DNA from: Hymenobacter wooponensis
GTDB taxonomy: Bacteria; Bacteroidota; Bacteroidia; Cytophagales; Hymenobacteraceae
Assembly: GCF_004745865.1 (NCBI RefSeq)
Contig: NZ_SRKZ01000002.1
Span: forward strand, 124,001-188,000
Length of the DNA: 64,000 bases
Direction: 5' to 3'
This document shows, one piece after another, positions 35,192 through 43,914 of the stretch (the stretch's first letter is position 1; the number at the start of each line of letters is the position of its first letter). Under the pieces are notes generated by a model. That model was not told where the DNA came from and did no database searches. It saw only the letters and a program-made list of their open reading frames with translations. The translations under genes and the position numbers were made by a program.

Positions 35192-36019
35192 ATGACTCGC
35201 CGCTGGCTCCTGTTTCCTTCGCTACTTCTGCCTTTAGCGGCCATGCTAACGGCTTTCGGGCCTTCCGACGCGACACGTACCATCAGTAACCACAGTTTCG
35301 CTAAAGGGGAAGTACTGCAGTACAAAGTACACTATGGCCTAATTAACGCAGCCGAAGCCACAATTGAGCTGGCCGATAATATTCACCGTGTAAATGAACG
35401 CCCCTGTTACCGGGCCACCGTTACAGGACGTACTACCGGCTCCTTCGATTATTTTCTGCGCATTCGGGACACGTGGCGGTCTTACATCGACACGACTAGC
35501 ATCTTACCCCAGCGCTTTTTCCGCAATATTGAGGAGAAGAATTATCGGAAGCAGGAAACCGTAGACTTCGATCATCTCAAGGACATGGCCTCGGTCGAAA
35601 GTCATAAGCGGGATAAGAACAACGTGAAGCATGGCACCTTCAAAACCCCGAATAACGTTCAGGACATCGTCAGTGGCTTCTACTTCCTGCGCACTCTCAA
35701 CTACGACCAACGAAAAGTTGGGGAAGTAATCAAGGTGCAGGGGTTCTTTGACGAGGAAGTCTTCAACATGGATGTGATTTACAAGGGCCGCGAAACAGTT
35801 GAAACCAAGGCAGGCGCCATCCGTGCCATTCGGCTCGTCCCGAAAATGCCCGACAATAAACTCTTCCGCGGAGAAAACGCCGTTTCGGTATACCTCTCCG
35901 ACGACCGTAATAAGATTCCGGTTCTGATTCAGGCGGAGTTGGTTTTGGGGGCCGTAAAAGTTGATATGTACAAGTATCAAGGCCTGCGAAACCGTCTGAA
36001 TCTGGTAGCTAAAAATTGA
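35192..36019 (+). CDS. DUF3108 periplasmic protein
   Basis: The 275-residue protein carries a signal peptide (MTRRWLLFPSLLLPLAAMLT) and a DUF3108 domain over most of its length: FAKGEVLQYKVHYGLINAAE, the DTWRSYIDTTSILPQRFFRN block, QDIVSGFYFLRTL and AVSVYLSDDRNKIPVLIQAE near the C-terminus. The fold is a long beta-sheet related to lipoprotein-handling or polysaccharide-binding periplasmic proteins; its function is unknown. It is transcribed alone and ends at a terminator. Confidence 0.88.
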   Translation: MTRRWLLFPSLLLPLAAMLTAFGPSDATRTISNHSFAKGEVLQYKVHYGLINAAEATIELADNIHRVNERPCYRATVTGRTTGSFDYFLRIRDTWRSYIDTTSILPQRFFRNIEEKNYRKQETVDFDHLKDMASVESHKRDKNNVKHGTFKTPNNVQDIVSGFYFLRTLNYDQRKVGEVIKVQGFFDEEVFNMDVIYKGRETVETKAGAIRAIRLVPKMPDNKLFRGENAVSVYLSDDRNKIPVLIQAELVLGAVKVDMYKYQGLRNRLNLVAKN

Positions 36020-36027
36020 CTTTGCTT

Positions 36028-36059
36028 AAAAGCGACTCCGCCTGGGTCGCTTTTTTTTT
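36028..36059 (+). terminator. Rho-independent terminator of the DUF3108 gene
   Basis: A 9-bp stem (AAAAGCGAC and complement, loop of 9) is followed by nine T residues, 8 bases after the stop. Confidence 0.95.
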
Positions 36060-36269
36060 GCCTTACATTTCAACCTCCACCGTATGGATTTCACCGAATC
36101 GCCCTGGCACCCAGCAACCTCCTGGTCGGAATCCGATGAAACCACTGCTGTTGCTACTGCCCCACGCAAACTTGTGGCCGGCGGTAATGAAAACGTAACA
36201 CGCCGCGCCCGTCGGCCGGCGGTACTTTTGAACTCGCGCATTCTGTTTTACCCTAAACCGCCCCGCTCC

Positions 36270-36968
36270 GTGCAGCCAACCGCCAACCCCAACGCTTACA
36301 AGATCCTGGTAGTCGATGATGATCCTGATATCGTCGAGCTGCTGGAGTACAACCTGCGCAAGGAAGGCTACGAGGTGGCCTCCGCTCCTGACGGCCGCAA
36401 GGCCCTGGAGGTAGCCCCGCAGTTCGGCCCCGACATCATTCTGCTTGACGTAATGATGCCCAATCTGGATGGTATTGCGGCCTGCCGGCAGCTCCGCGAG
36501 ATGCCGAAGTTCAAGGAGACGTATATCATCTTCCTGACAGCCCGCGCCGAGGAGTTTTCGGAAGTTGCCGCCTTCGAGGCCGGCGCCGATGACTTCATTG
36601 CCAAGCCCATCAAGCCCCGCGCCCTGATGAGCCGCCTAGCCGCCTTCGTGCGCCGCGACAAAGACCCCCAGGTCCAGACCGACAGCATCGAAATCAACGG
36701 CCTCAAAATTGACCGCACGGGGTTTGCAGTGTACCAGGAGGGCAAGAAAATCAGCTTGCCTAAGAAAGAATTCGAGCTTCTAGCCTTCCTAGCCGCTTCC
36801 CCCCATAAAGTATTCGGCCGCGACGAGCTGCTGCAGAACATCTGGGGCAACGACGTATTTGTGCTGGCCCGTACTGTGGACGTGCACGTGCGTAAAGTCC
36901 GCGAGAAAGTCGGCGACCATCATATCCAGACCATCAAGGGAGTGGGCTACAAGTTCAACATTGACTAA
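36270..36968 (+). CDS. OmpR/PhoB-family response regulator
   Basis: The regulator most likely starts at the GTG at 36270 (232 residues); an ATG at 36084 would add 62 residues that lack any domain. The receiver domain reads ILVVDDDPDIVELLEYNLRK, with the phosphoacceptor in LLDVMMPNLDG (Asp60 from the GTG), the Thr in FLTARAEEFSE and the Lys in FIAKPIKPRAL. A C-terminal winged helix follows (LPKKEFELLAFLAASPHKVF, then VDVHVRKVREKVGDHHIQT and KGVGYKFNI). This is the PhoB type common in Bacteroidota phosphate or envelope control. The kinase gene downstream is the likely partner, though a terminator separates them. Confidence 0.93.
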   Translation: MQPTANPNAYKILVVDDDPDIVELLEYNLRKEGYEVASAPDGRKALEVAPQFGPDIILLDVMMPNLDGIAACRQLREMPKFKETYIIFLTARAEEFSEVAAFEAGADDFIAKPIKPRALMSRLAAFVRRDKDPQVQTDSIEINGLKIDRTGFAVYQEGKKISLPKKEFELLAFLAASPHKVFGRDELLQNIWGNDVFVLARTVDVHVRKVREKVGDHHIQTIKGVGYKFNID

Positions 36969-36995
36969 GCTCCCGTCATAGCTCTCAACTTGAAA

Positions 36996-37059
36996 AAAGG
37001 ATCTTACCTGCTTGAACGAGCCACTGCTAGGCCAGTCGTTCAGGCCGATAAGATCCTTT
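36996..37059. terminator. Hairpin between the response regulator and kinase genes
   Basis: Outer arms AAAGGATCTTA and TAAGATCCTTT (36996-37006 and 37049-37059) enclose a second stem TGAACGA/TCGTTCA. T and A runs flank it. It implies that regulator and kinase are transcribed mainly as separate units. Confidence 0.75.
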
Positions 37060-37123
37060 CTTCATAACGTTGGGTAGCTACTTTTGCTCATTACCACTAG
37101 CCTTTTGCGCCTTTACTCAGAGA

Positions 37124-38206
37124 ATGAACCTCTCTTCCCGTACCATTGCCATACTCCTGTCGTTGCTGGTGGCTACCATTCTCAGCCTACTAGCTTGGCT
37201 AGGCCCCTCACTGCCGCTGCGGGAAGGCGTGCTGGTGGCGGGCATTAGCATTGCCGCGTGCTTTCTGCTGCTCTACCTCATGTTTGAGGCGCTGATTTTT
37301 CAGGAAATCAACAACATCTACGAAGGGCTAGAGCACATTAAGCGCAAGGAGTTTAGGCGCATGTCGAACAAGTTTCTGTTTCGGCCGGAGCCCCTCAAGC
37401 GCATGCGCGACGAGATTCTGGACATGGCCCAGCGCAAGCAGCAGGAAATTGACGAACTGAAGCGCCTGCAGGTGCTGCGCCGGGAGTTTCTGGCCGACGT
37501 ATCGCACGAGCTGAAAACCCCCATTTTCGCGGCTCAGGGTTTCGTGCACACCATTCTCGACGATGACGACGTGGATGAGTTTACGCGCAAGAAATTCCTG
37601 CAGAAAGCAGCCTCTAGCCTTGATGCGCTGGATGCACTGGTACAAGACCTGGTCACGATTTCGCAATTGGAAAAAGGTGTGGTGCGCATGCGCCGGCAAA
37701 ACTTTGATCTGGTGCAGCTGGTACACGACATCTTTGAGCAGCTGGAGCTGAAGGCTGCCCGGCGCAACGTACAACTGGCCCTGTCGCCCCCGGAGTTTCC
37801 GGCAGGTGGCCTACCCGTGCTGGCCGACCGTAACCGCATCCGTCAGGTATTGATCAATCTTATTGATAATGCCATTAAGTACGGCCGGGAAAACGGCCAT
37901 GTGACGGTAGCTCTCGTGGAGAGCGGTAAGAACATCCGTATCAGCGTCCGGGACGATGGGGAAGGCATTCCGAAACAACACCAGAACCGCATTTTTGAGC
38001 GCTTCTATCGCATTGATAAAAGCCGCAGCCGGGAATCGCGGGAAGCCGGCGGATCTGGGTTGGGCCTCGCCATCAGCAAGCACATTGTGGAAGCGCATAA
38101 GTCAACCATTCGGGTGCAGAGCGAGCTAGGCCAGGGTACCACGCTAGAGTTCAAGCTTCCTAAGCCACGGGCTAAAAGCCCGACTGTAGCAGCTGAAGAG
38201 GCCTAG
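37124..38206 (+). CDS. PhoR-type sensor histidine kinase
   Basis: The ATG at 37124 gives 361 residues. Two membrane segments (about 8-28 and 33-55) frame almost no periplasmic loop, so the sensor may read the membrane. A HAMP-like linker, the H box LADVSHELKTPIFAAQGFVH (His128), the N box QVLINLIDNAIKYGRENGHV, and the G boxes SVRDDGEGIPKQHQNRIFER and GSGLGLAISKHIVEAHKS follow. It would autophosphorylate and act on the regulator encoded upstream. The C-terminus is rich in Lys and Pro. Confidence 0.93.
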   Translation: MNLSSRTIAILLSLLVATILSLLAWLGPSLPLREGVLVAGISIAACFLLLYLMFEALIFQEINNIYEGLEHIKRKEFRRMSNKFLFRPEPLKRMRDEILDMAQRKQQEIDELKRLQVLRREFLADVSHELKTPIFAAQGFVHTILDDDDVDEFTRKKFLQKAASSLDALDALVQDLVTISQLEKGVVRMRRQNFDLVQLVHDIFEQLELKAARRNVQLALSPPEFPAGGLPVLADRNRIRQVLINLIDNAIKYGRENGHVTVALVESGKNIRISVRDDGEGIPKQHQNRIFERFYRIDKSRSRESREAGGSGLGLAISKHIVEAHKSTIRVQSELGQGTTLEFKLPKPRAKSPTVAAEEA

Positions 38207-38283
38207 AAGCCAAGCTGCTTGCTTTGGCCGCCTCAGTTGCCTTAGTTCCTAGCTAGAATTTAGAAGTACCTTTGTAGCTCATT

Positions 38284-38997
38284 ATGAAGCTACCTGAGTT
38301 CAAAGACCTGATTCTGTTCGAAGACGAAGACTACGTCGTCATCAACAAGCCCCCATTTCTGGCTACCCTCGACGAGCGGTTCGGCGGTGCGCCTAACATC
38401 CTACGCCTAGCCCGCGAGCACTACGATGATATCCAGGCCTGCCACCGCTTGGATAAAGAGACCAGCGGCTCGCTGGCGCTAGCCAAGAACCCAGCGGCCT
38501 ACCGCCACCTGGCTATGCAGTTCGAAGACCGGCAGGTAAAGAAAATTTACCACGCTGTTTCGTGGGGAGTGCACGAGTACGAAGGCCTGGAAGTAGACCG
38601 CAGCATCGAAACTACCACCAAAGGCAAAGCCCGACTGGCCTACAAGGGCAAGCCCGCCGTTACCCTGGTGCGCACCCTCGAAGCGTATGCTCGCCACACC
38701 TTACTGGAGTGCCAGCCCATTACCGGCCGTATGCACCAGATTCGCTTGCACCTGGCCTACTTGCAAGCGCCCATCGTTGGTGACACGATGTACGGGGGCG
38801 ACAATTTCTACTTGTCTTCGCTGAAGAAGAAGTTCAACATGAAGCAGGGTGAGGAGGAGCAGCCGTTCATCAAGCGGTTTGCCTTGCATGCCCGCCAGCT
38901 TACCTTCAGCCTGCTCAATGGAGAGAAGGTAACTGTGGAGGCCCCTTACCCCAAGGACTTCCGGGTATTGGTGGAAAACCTCCAGCAATACCGCTAG
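38284..38997 (+). CDS. RluA-family pseudouridine synthase
   Basis: The 237-residue protein lacks an S4 domain and has the RluA core: LFEDEDYVVINKPPFLATLD, the catalytic HRLDKETSGSLALAKN with Asp57, AWGVHEYEG-like SWGVHEYEGLEVDR, LLECQPITGRMHQIRLHLAY and ALHARQLTFSLLNGEKVTVE. Such enzymes convert uridine to pseudouridine in rRNA or tRNA; the site cannot be told from sequence. Upstream TACCTTTG at 38267-38274 is a perfect Bacteroidota -7 element, although the -33 part is weak. Confidence 0.93.
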   Translation: MKLPEFKDLILFEDEDYVVINKPPFLATLDERFGGAPNILRLAREHYDDIQACHRLDKETSGSLALAKNPAAYRHLAMQFEDRQVKKIYHAVSWGVHEYEGLEVDRSIETTTKGKARLAYKGKPAVTLVRTLEAYARHTLLECQPITGRMHQIRLHLAYLQAPIVGDTMYGGDNFYLSSLKKKFNMKQGEEEQPFIKRFALHARQLTFSLLNGEKVTVEAPYPKDFRVLVENLQQYR

Positions 38998-39012
38998 AGC
39001 ACACTACCATAT

Positions 39013-39044
39013 AAGCGCCCCTTCTCAATTGAGAGGGGGCGCTT
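39013..39044. terminator. Bidirectional hairpin terminator
   Basis: A stem of about 14 bp including one G-U pair (AAGCGCCCCTTCTCA with its complement) lies between the convergent RluA and glycosyltransferase genes. Confidence 0.8.
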
Positions 39045-39067
39045 GCTTCTTACACCCTGTTCTAGCC

Positions 39068-40591
39068 CTATTGACTAGTTGGAGCAGTAGGTGCGTAGAG
39101 TAACGCGTAGCCGCGGTACACGGGGTAGCGCGCCAGCACCTTTCCTTGGGCCGCTGCCAGCTGCGCAGGTCCCTCGTCTTCTCGGTCATATACCAGCCAA
39201 ATGCGATGAGCACCCTGCTGCTGCAAGGTGAGCAGGCCGTAGGTAAAAGGGTCCTGCTTAGTCGGCAGCGGGCCTGCTTCCTGCAGGGTTAGACCAGGCA
39301 GTGTAAGCCGGGGCGTGTGCTCCTGGGTATAATAGCGAGCAACCGGTGCCACGTTGTAATACGCAAACACCGCATCGCCGGGCTGCTGGTGCTGGGCCAC
39401 AACCTCCAGGGCGGAGCGCACATCAGCATAATCACTCTGAAATGGTTTGCCGAGGTAGCGCAACTGCTGCTGATTAGCCAGTACCACCACTGCCAGGGTA
39501 GCTATTGTCCAAGCTGCCCACTTGTGCCGCTGCCCCAACCACTGTGCCCCATAGCCCAGCACTAGCAGCAACAACGGCAACATAAACAGCACTAACCTCG
39601 ACATGAGGGAGTAGTAATGTAGGGCTGAAGCAGCCAAGCAGGCAGCTATTGGTAAGAGCAACACACAGGCTAGGAAATGCTGACGCCGTAGCAACTGGGA
39701 TAGGCCTAGCGGAAAGCAGATAATGGCTAGCCCCGCCGCCAAAGCAGTTTTTCCCACCGTTTTATTGATCAATTCACCTAGTTGCTTCAACAGCAGCTGC
39801 ACATCTTCCGCGCTGCGAGGCGGGAAAGCCAGAAACATTTCACGGTGGTACTGCTGCAGATAGTCCGATTCCACGTTAGTCTGCAGCAGGAGCATGTAAT
39901 ACACACCGAAGCAAACTAGCCAAGCTAGGCCAGTCCCCAGCACCCACCCTATTGCCCGCCAGTCTTGGCGCTGCCAGGCCTGTAGCAGGTACCACAACCC
40001 TATTCCCGCCAAGACAAATACCGATGGCATAGAAAACCAAATGCTCACGCAGCCTACTAGTACCCACACGCCAGCCTCACGCGCCCCGAACCGGACGCGG
40101 CCCACGTAATAGGCCACCTCAATCAGGGCCAGCGCGGCCAAGCCGTCGGTAGCGTACTGCTTGCAAACGGTGCCATAATCAACGAAAACCTTCCCGAAGG
40201 CCATAAAGCCCAAGGCAAACACTGCTACCGGTGGAGCAAGCCAGCGCCGCGTTTGGCGAAAGAACAGGCCTAGCGTGAGCATACTTGCCAGCACTGGCAC
40301 CAGCCGCACCGATAGCTCATTGTTGCCAAACAGGCCTAGGCAGCCTTTCACCAGCACGGAAAACAGCGGCGGTGAATACTGCTCGTAGTCGAGGTTGCGA
40401 AACAGGCCTAGGAAAGAACGCTCAGTAAAGTTGCGCAGTAGGTTGGCTTCGTCGAGATATAAAGAGCGCTGTTGCAGCCAGATTACTCCGCGTAGCACCA
40501 GGCCAAGCGCTAAAATTGACCAGGCGACTCGGCGCCACCAAATGGCTTGCACAGATACAGCAGAAGAGGCTGGCGTACTAATGGGCTTCAT
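39068..40591 (-). CDS. GT39-type membrane glycosyltransferase
   Basis: From the ATG at 40591 the protein has 507 residues; a TTG three codons upstream is less likely. About ten to eleven membrane segments are visible. The first periplasmic loop carries the acidic motif SLYLDEANLLRNF, and the following YEQYSPPLFSVLVKGCLGLF and DYGTVCKQYATDGLAALALI blocks match ArnT/PMT-like (GT39/GT83) enzymes, which move a sugar from a polyprenyl phosphate to an acceptor outside the inner membrane. The last 130 residues form a soluble domain (AVFAYYNVAPVARYYTQEH and after). The acceptor is unknown. It stands alone. Confidence 0.85.
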   Translation of the reverse strand: MKPISTPASSAVSVQAIWWRRVAWSILALGLVLRGVIWLQQRSLYLDEANLLRNFTERSFLGLFRNLDYEQYSPPLFSVLVKGCLGLFGNNELSVRLVPVLASMLTLGLFFRQTRRWLAPPVAVFALGFMAFGKVFVDYGTVCKQYATDGLAALALIEVAYYVGRVRFGAREAGVWVLVGCVSIWFSMPSVFVLAGIGLWYLLQAWQRQDWRAIGWVLGTGLAWLVCFGVYYMLLLQTNVESDYLQQYHREMFLAFPPRSAEDVQLLLKQLGELINKTVGKTALAAGLAIICFPLGLSQLLRRQHFLACVLLLPIAACLAASALHYYSLMSRLVLFMLPLLLLVLGYGAQWLGQRHKWAAWTIATLAVVVLANQQQLRYLGKPFQSDYADVRSALEVVAQHQQPGDAVFAYYNVAPVARYYTQEHTPRLTLPGLTLQEAGPLPTKQDPFTYGLLTLQQQGAHRIWLVYDREDEGPAQLAAAQGKVLARYPVYRGYALLYAPTAPTSQ

Positions 40592-40682
40592 AGGCGGCAA
40601 AATCGGGCCGCAAGGTAAGCGCTTTCGAGAATCAGCCCGAAGCCGCCAGTAAGTGTTTCAGGGACAATTATTAGAGCATAGC

Positions 40683-40713
40683 TTTGAATATTCGAAGGAA
40701 GGCGGTAACTTTG
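40683..40713 (+). promoter_or_regulatory. Bacteroidota housekeeping promoter of rplM
   Basis: TTTG (40683-40686), a 19-base spacer and TAACTTTG (40706-40713) match the consensus TTTG-N19-TAnnTTTG exactly. It lies 65 bases before the rplM ATG, so transcription should start near 40720 and drive rplM-rpsI-rpsB. Confidence 0.9.
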
Positions 40714-40777
40714 TGTCCGTTTTTCCCGAACCCGTGTTCGGTTTCTCCTCATTTCCAAACGCTTATCCTCCTCCCCA

Positions 40778-41230
40778 ATGGATCATCTGAGCTTCAAGAC
40801 GGTATCCGTCAACAAAGCCAATGCCGACAAGGCCTGGGTTGTGGTTGATGCCAGTGTTGCGCCGCTGGGCCGTCTGGCCAGCCAGATTGCCAACATGCTG
40901 CGTGGCAAGCACAAGCCTAGCTTCACGCCCAACTCCGACTGCGGTGACAACGTTATCGTTATCAACGCCGACAAGCTGCGCGTAACCGGCAAAAAACTGA
41001 CCGACAAGATTTACATCTCGCACTCGGGCTACCCAGGCGGTCAGAAGCGCATCAACCTGCGCGACAAAAAGGCTAAAAACTCGGCCAGCGTAATTGAGCA
41101 CGCAGTAAAAGGCATGCTGCAAGGCAACCGCCTCGGCCGCGAGCAATTCCGCAACCTGTTCGTGTACGCTGGTGCTGAGCACCCCCACGAAGCTCAGCAG
41201 CCCAAAGCTGTTGAACTCACCAACCTCTAG
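40778..41230 (+). CDS. rplM: 50S ribosomal protein L13
   Basis: The 150-residue protein shows the L13 signature: KAWVVVDASVAPLGRLASQI, GDNVIVINADKLRVTGKKLT, HSGYPGGQKRINLRDK, and VKGMLQGNRLGREQFRNLFV. L13 is an early-assembling protein of the large subunit. It is the first gene of an operon with rpsI (38 bases later) and rpsB, the usual order in Bacteroidota, and it has the consensus promoter at 40683-40713. Its stop codon is in TAGGCC. Confidence 0.98.
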   Translation: MDHLSFKTVSVNKANADKAWVVVDASVAPLGRLASQIANMLRGKHKPSFTPNSDCGDNVIVINADKLRVTGKKLTDKIYISHSGYPGGQKRINLRDKKAKNSASVIEHAVKGMLQGNRLGREQFRNLFVYAGAEHPHEAQQPKAVELTNL

Positions 41231-41268
41231 GCCACTTCGGCTCCCCAATTTTCTAACTCATTCTATTA

Positions 41269-41655
41269 ATGGAAATTTCCAACACCTCTGGTAGAAGAAA
41301 AACCTCGGTGGCTCGCATCTACATGCAAGCCGGGCAAGGGAATATCACTATCAACGGCCGGGACATGAAGACGTACTTCGGTAACGAACTCCTGGAAAAC
41401 ATCGTGAACCAGCCTTTGGCTACTGTTGAACAAGTTGGACAGTACGACATCAAGGTAAACGTGCGCGGTGGTGGCATCTCGGCTCAGGCTGAAGCTATCC
41501 GTCTGGCCATCTCGAAAGCCCTCGTAGGCGACAACACGGAGGTTCGCCCCGCGCTGAAGAAAGAAGGCTTCCTGACCCGCGACCCGCGCATGGTGGAACG
41601 TAAGAAATTCGGTAAGCGCAAAGCTCGTCGTTCGTTCCAGTTCTCGAAACGCTAA
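41269..41655 (+). CDS. rpsI: 30S ribosomal protein S9
   Basis: The 128-residue protein is S9: SNTSGRRKTSVARIYMQAGQ, ITINGRDMKTYFGN, VNVRGGGISAQAEAIRLAIS, and the basic C-terminal KKFGKRKARRSFQFSKR, which reaches the tRNA in the P site. It follows rplM by 38 bases and precedes rpsB by 21 bases, in the same operon. Confidence 0.98.
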   Translation: MEISNTSGRRKTSVARIYMQAGQGNITINGRDMKTYFGNELLENIVNQPLATVEQVGQYDIKVNVRGGGISAQAEAIRLAISKALVGDNTEVRPALKKEGFLTRDPRMVERKKFGKRKARRSFQFSKR

Positions 41656-41676
41656 TCTTCCAGAGGAACCCCTATC

Positions 41677-42444
41677 ATGGCTCAGACCACCACTTATAAA
41701 GAACTGCTTGACGCCGGTGCCCACTTTGGTCACCTTACGCGCAAGTGGGATCCGAAAATGGCGCCGTACATCTTCATGGAGAAGAACGGCATCCATATCA
41801 TCGACCTCAACAAAACCCTCGTTTCGCTCGAGCAGGCGTCTGCGGCTATCCGCAACATCGCTAAGAGCGGCCGTAAGGTGATGTTCGTGGCAACCAAGAA
41901 ACAAGCGCAGGAAATCGTAACGGAAGAGGCTAAGCGCCTCAAAATGCCGTTCGTAACGGACCGTTGGTTGGGTGGCATGCTCACCAACTTCACCACCGTG
42001 CGCAAGTCGTTGAAGAAAATGAGCACCATCGACAAGATGGTGAAGGAAAACACGGCCTACGCCGCCCTCGCAAAGCGCGAGAAGCTGATGATGTCGCGTG
42101 AGCGTGAGAAACTGGAGCGTGTTCTGGGCGGCATCGCCGACCTGAGCCGTCTGCCCGCTGCTCTATTCGTGATTGACGTGAAGCGTGAGCACATCGCCGT
42201 GAAAGAAGCCCAGAAACTGGGTATCCCGGTGTTTGCTATCTGCGACACGAACTCGAACCCTGAGCTGGTGCAGTTCCCAATTCCTGCTAACGACGACGCT
42301 TCGAAGTCGATCCAACTCATCGTTGGGGTGATTGGCAAAGCTATCGAAGACGGCCTCTCTGAGCGGAAAGTCGACAAGGAGGATGCCGACAAGAAGCAAG
42401 CTGAAGAGGAAGGCATTCAGGAAAAGCAGAACGCTGACGAATAG
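41677..42444 (+). CDS. rpsB: 30S ribosomal protein S2
   Basis: The 255-residue protein carries the S2 blocks YKELLDAGAHFGHLTRKWDP, KMAPYIFMEKNGIHIIDL, VTDRWLGGMLTNFTTVRKSL, PAALFVIDVKREHIAVKEAQ and IPVFAICDTNSNPELVQFPI. The C-terminal tail is charged (KEDADKKQAEEEGIQEKQN). S2 joins the small subunit late. It is the last gene of the operon; tsf follows after a terminator, a common arrangement. Confidence 0.98.
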   Translation: MAQTTTYKELLDAGAHFGHLTRKWDPKMAPYIFMEKNGIHIIDLNKTLVSLEQASAAIRNIAKSGRKVMFVATKKQAQEIVTEEAKRLKMPFVTDRWLGGMLTNFTTVRKSLKKMSTIDKMVKENTAYAALAKREKLMMSREREKLERVLGGIADLSRLPAALFVIDVKREHIAVKEAQKLGIPVFAICDTNSNPELVQFPIPANDDASKSIQLIVGVIGKAIEDGLSERKVDKEDADKKQAEEEGIQEKQNADE

Positions 42445-42460
42445 TCTGCCTGTTCATTGA

Positions 42461-42504
42461 AAAAAGGGAACATGCGAAGCGCTCGGCTCCGATGTTCCCT
42501 TTTT
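42461..42504 (+). terminator. Rho-independent terminator after rpsB
   Basis: A 13-bp stem (AAAAAGGGAACAT and complement) with a smaller inner hairpin (GCGAAGCGC region) ends in a T run. tsf is therefore likely to have its own promoter. Confidence 0.9.
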
Positions 42505-42585
42505 CTTTAACTGCCCGATGCTGGTCTAGGCCACTACTCGGGACTACGTAAGATAACCCTCACACCCTCATATACTCTCACAACA

Positions 42586-43425
42586 ATGGCAGCAATTACC
42601 GCCGCAGACGTGAATAAGCTCCGCACCATGACTGGCGCGGGCATGATGGATTGCAAAAAAGCTCTGACCGAAGCCGAAGGCGACTTCGAAGCCGCTCGCG
42701 ACATTCTGCGCAAGCAGGGTCAGAAAATCGCTGACAAGCGCTCAGAAAACACCACGTCGGAAGGCCTCGTGCTGGCTGCTGTTAGCGAAGATGGCACCAA
42801 CGGCAAACTGATTGCTCTGGCTTGCGAAACTGAGCCCGTTGCAAAAGTTGAAGACTTCAAGAACCTCGCTCAGCAGATTCTGGATACGGCCGTTAAGACC
42901 AACGCCGCTACCAAAGAAGAGCTGCTAGCTGCTCCCCAGGCTGATGGCCGTTCGCTACAGGACCACATCACGGACCTGATGGGCAAAATCGGTGAGAAGC
43001 TCGACGTAGTGGCCTACGAGAATGTAACCGGCGAGAAGGTTGCTTCTTACATCCACTCCGACAATAAGAAGGGCGTTCTGGTAGCCATGAAGAACGTAGG
43101 CGGTGCCGACGTAATTTCGGTTGGCCGCGACGTTGCTATGCAAATCGTAGCAATGAAGCCAGTTGCTCTTGACAAAGACGGCGTTGACGCTGCTACCATC
43201 GAGCGCGAAATCGAGATTGGCAAAGAGCAAGCTCGTTCAGAAGGCAAGCCAGAGGCTATGCTGGAGAAAATTGCTCAGGGCAAACTCAACAAGTTCTATA
43301 AGGAGAACACCCTTCTCAACCAGGAGTTCGTGAAGGACAACTCAGTTACTATCTCTCAGCTGCTCGACAAGACGTCGAAAGGTCTGACTATTTCCGAGTT
43401 CAAGCGTGTCGCCATCGTAGGCTAA
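42586..43425 (+). CDS. tsf: Elongation factor Ts
   Basis: The 279-residue protein is EF-Ts: VNKLRTMTGAGMMDCKKALT, FEAARDILRKQGQKIADKRS, SEGLVLAAVSEDGTNGKLIA with the coiled-coil insert shorter than in Escherichia coli, and the C-terminal KLNKFYKENTLLNQEFVKDN. It promotes GDP release from EF-Tu. It has no coding neighbour within 500 bases downstream and ends at a strong terminator. Confidence 0.98.
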   Translation: MAAITAADVNKLRTMTGAGMMDCKKALTEAEGDFEAARDILRKQGQKIADKRSENTTSEGLVLAAVSEDGTNGKLIALACETEPVAKVEDFKNLAQQILDTAVKTNAATKEELLAAPQADGRSLQDHITDLMGKIGEKLDVVAYENVTGEKVASYIHSDNKKGVLVAMKNVGGADVISVGRDVAMQIVAMKPVALDKDGVDAATIEREIEIGKEQARSEGKPEAMLEKIAQGKLNKFYKENTLLNQEFVKDNSVTISQLLDKTSKGLTISEFKRVAIVG

Positions 43426-43442
43426 ACCACTCAGAGAGTAAC

Positions 43443-43490
43443 ACAAAAGAGAAGCCCCGTCGGCAATAGCCGGCGGGGCTTCTCTTTTGT
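43443..43490 (+). terminator. Rho-independent terminator of tsf
   Basis: A 17-bp perfect stem (ACAAAAGAGAAGCCCCG and complement) with a GC-rich inner extension leads into TTGT and an A/T-rich region. Confidence 0.92.
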
Positions 43491-43914
43491 TGTATTTATA
43501 CAATTCTACTGTTCAGCTTAGTTATCTTGTTGTATAACATCTCTACTATTCCCAAACAGAGAATAAAATTATGTTTCCTATATATTAACTCAGATACAGA
43601 GGAGCTTACAAAAGCTATTATTGCTTTTGTATAAATTAATAATATTTAATTTATATCCCAAAATGAAGACACATCTGTTACTTTCGAAGAAAATAACACG
43701 TCATAGAAATTTATTTAATCTTAAAACCAAAGCACTTTATAATGCGTATACCCCCTTTAGACGGGCATAAATACTATTTCATCTAAAATGGGATAATATA
43801 AATTATCTGTTATTCAAGTATATACACTGTTTCCTTTAAATATTCTATATCACCTTTGTATACGCTCTAAGACCCGGACTCCCCTCGTGTCTTGTACCAT
43901 AAACTACCTTTTGC
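43491..43914. other. A/T-rich island without genes
   Basis: Hand counting over 43561-43860 gives about 26% GC, against roughly 57% in the flanking genes. No reading frame, RNA gene or transposon end was seen. It holds one clear hairpin (TACAAAAGC-TATTATT-GCTTTTGTA, 43607-43631) and many TATA-like stretches. CACCTTTG at 43851-43858 is near the -7 promoter consensus. It is probably the upstream control region of the gene at 43915, and may be of foreign origin. Confidence 0.6.

Noticed and set aside
36084..36269. 62-residue extension of the response regulator
   Set aside because: The stretch has no domain and the receiver begins right after the GTG at 36270.
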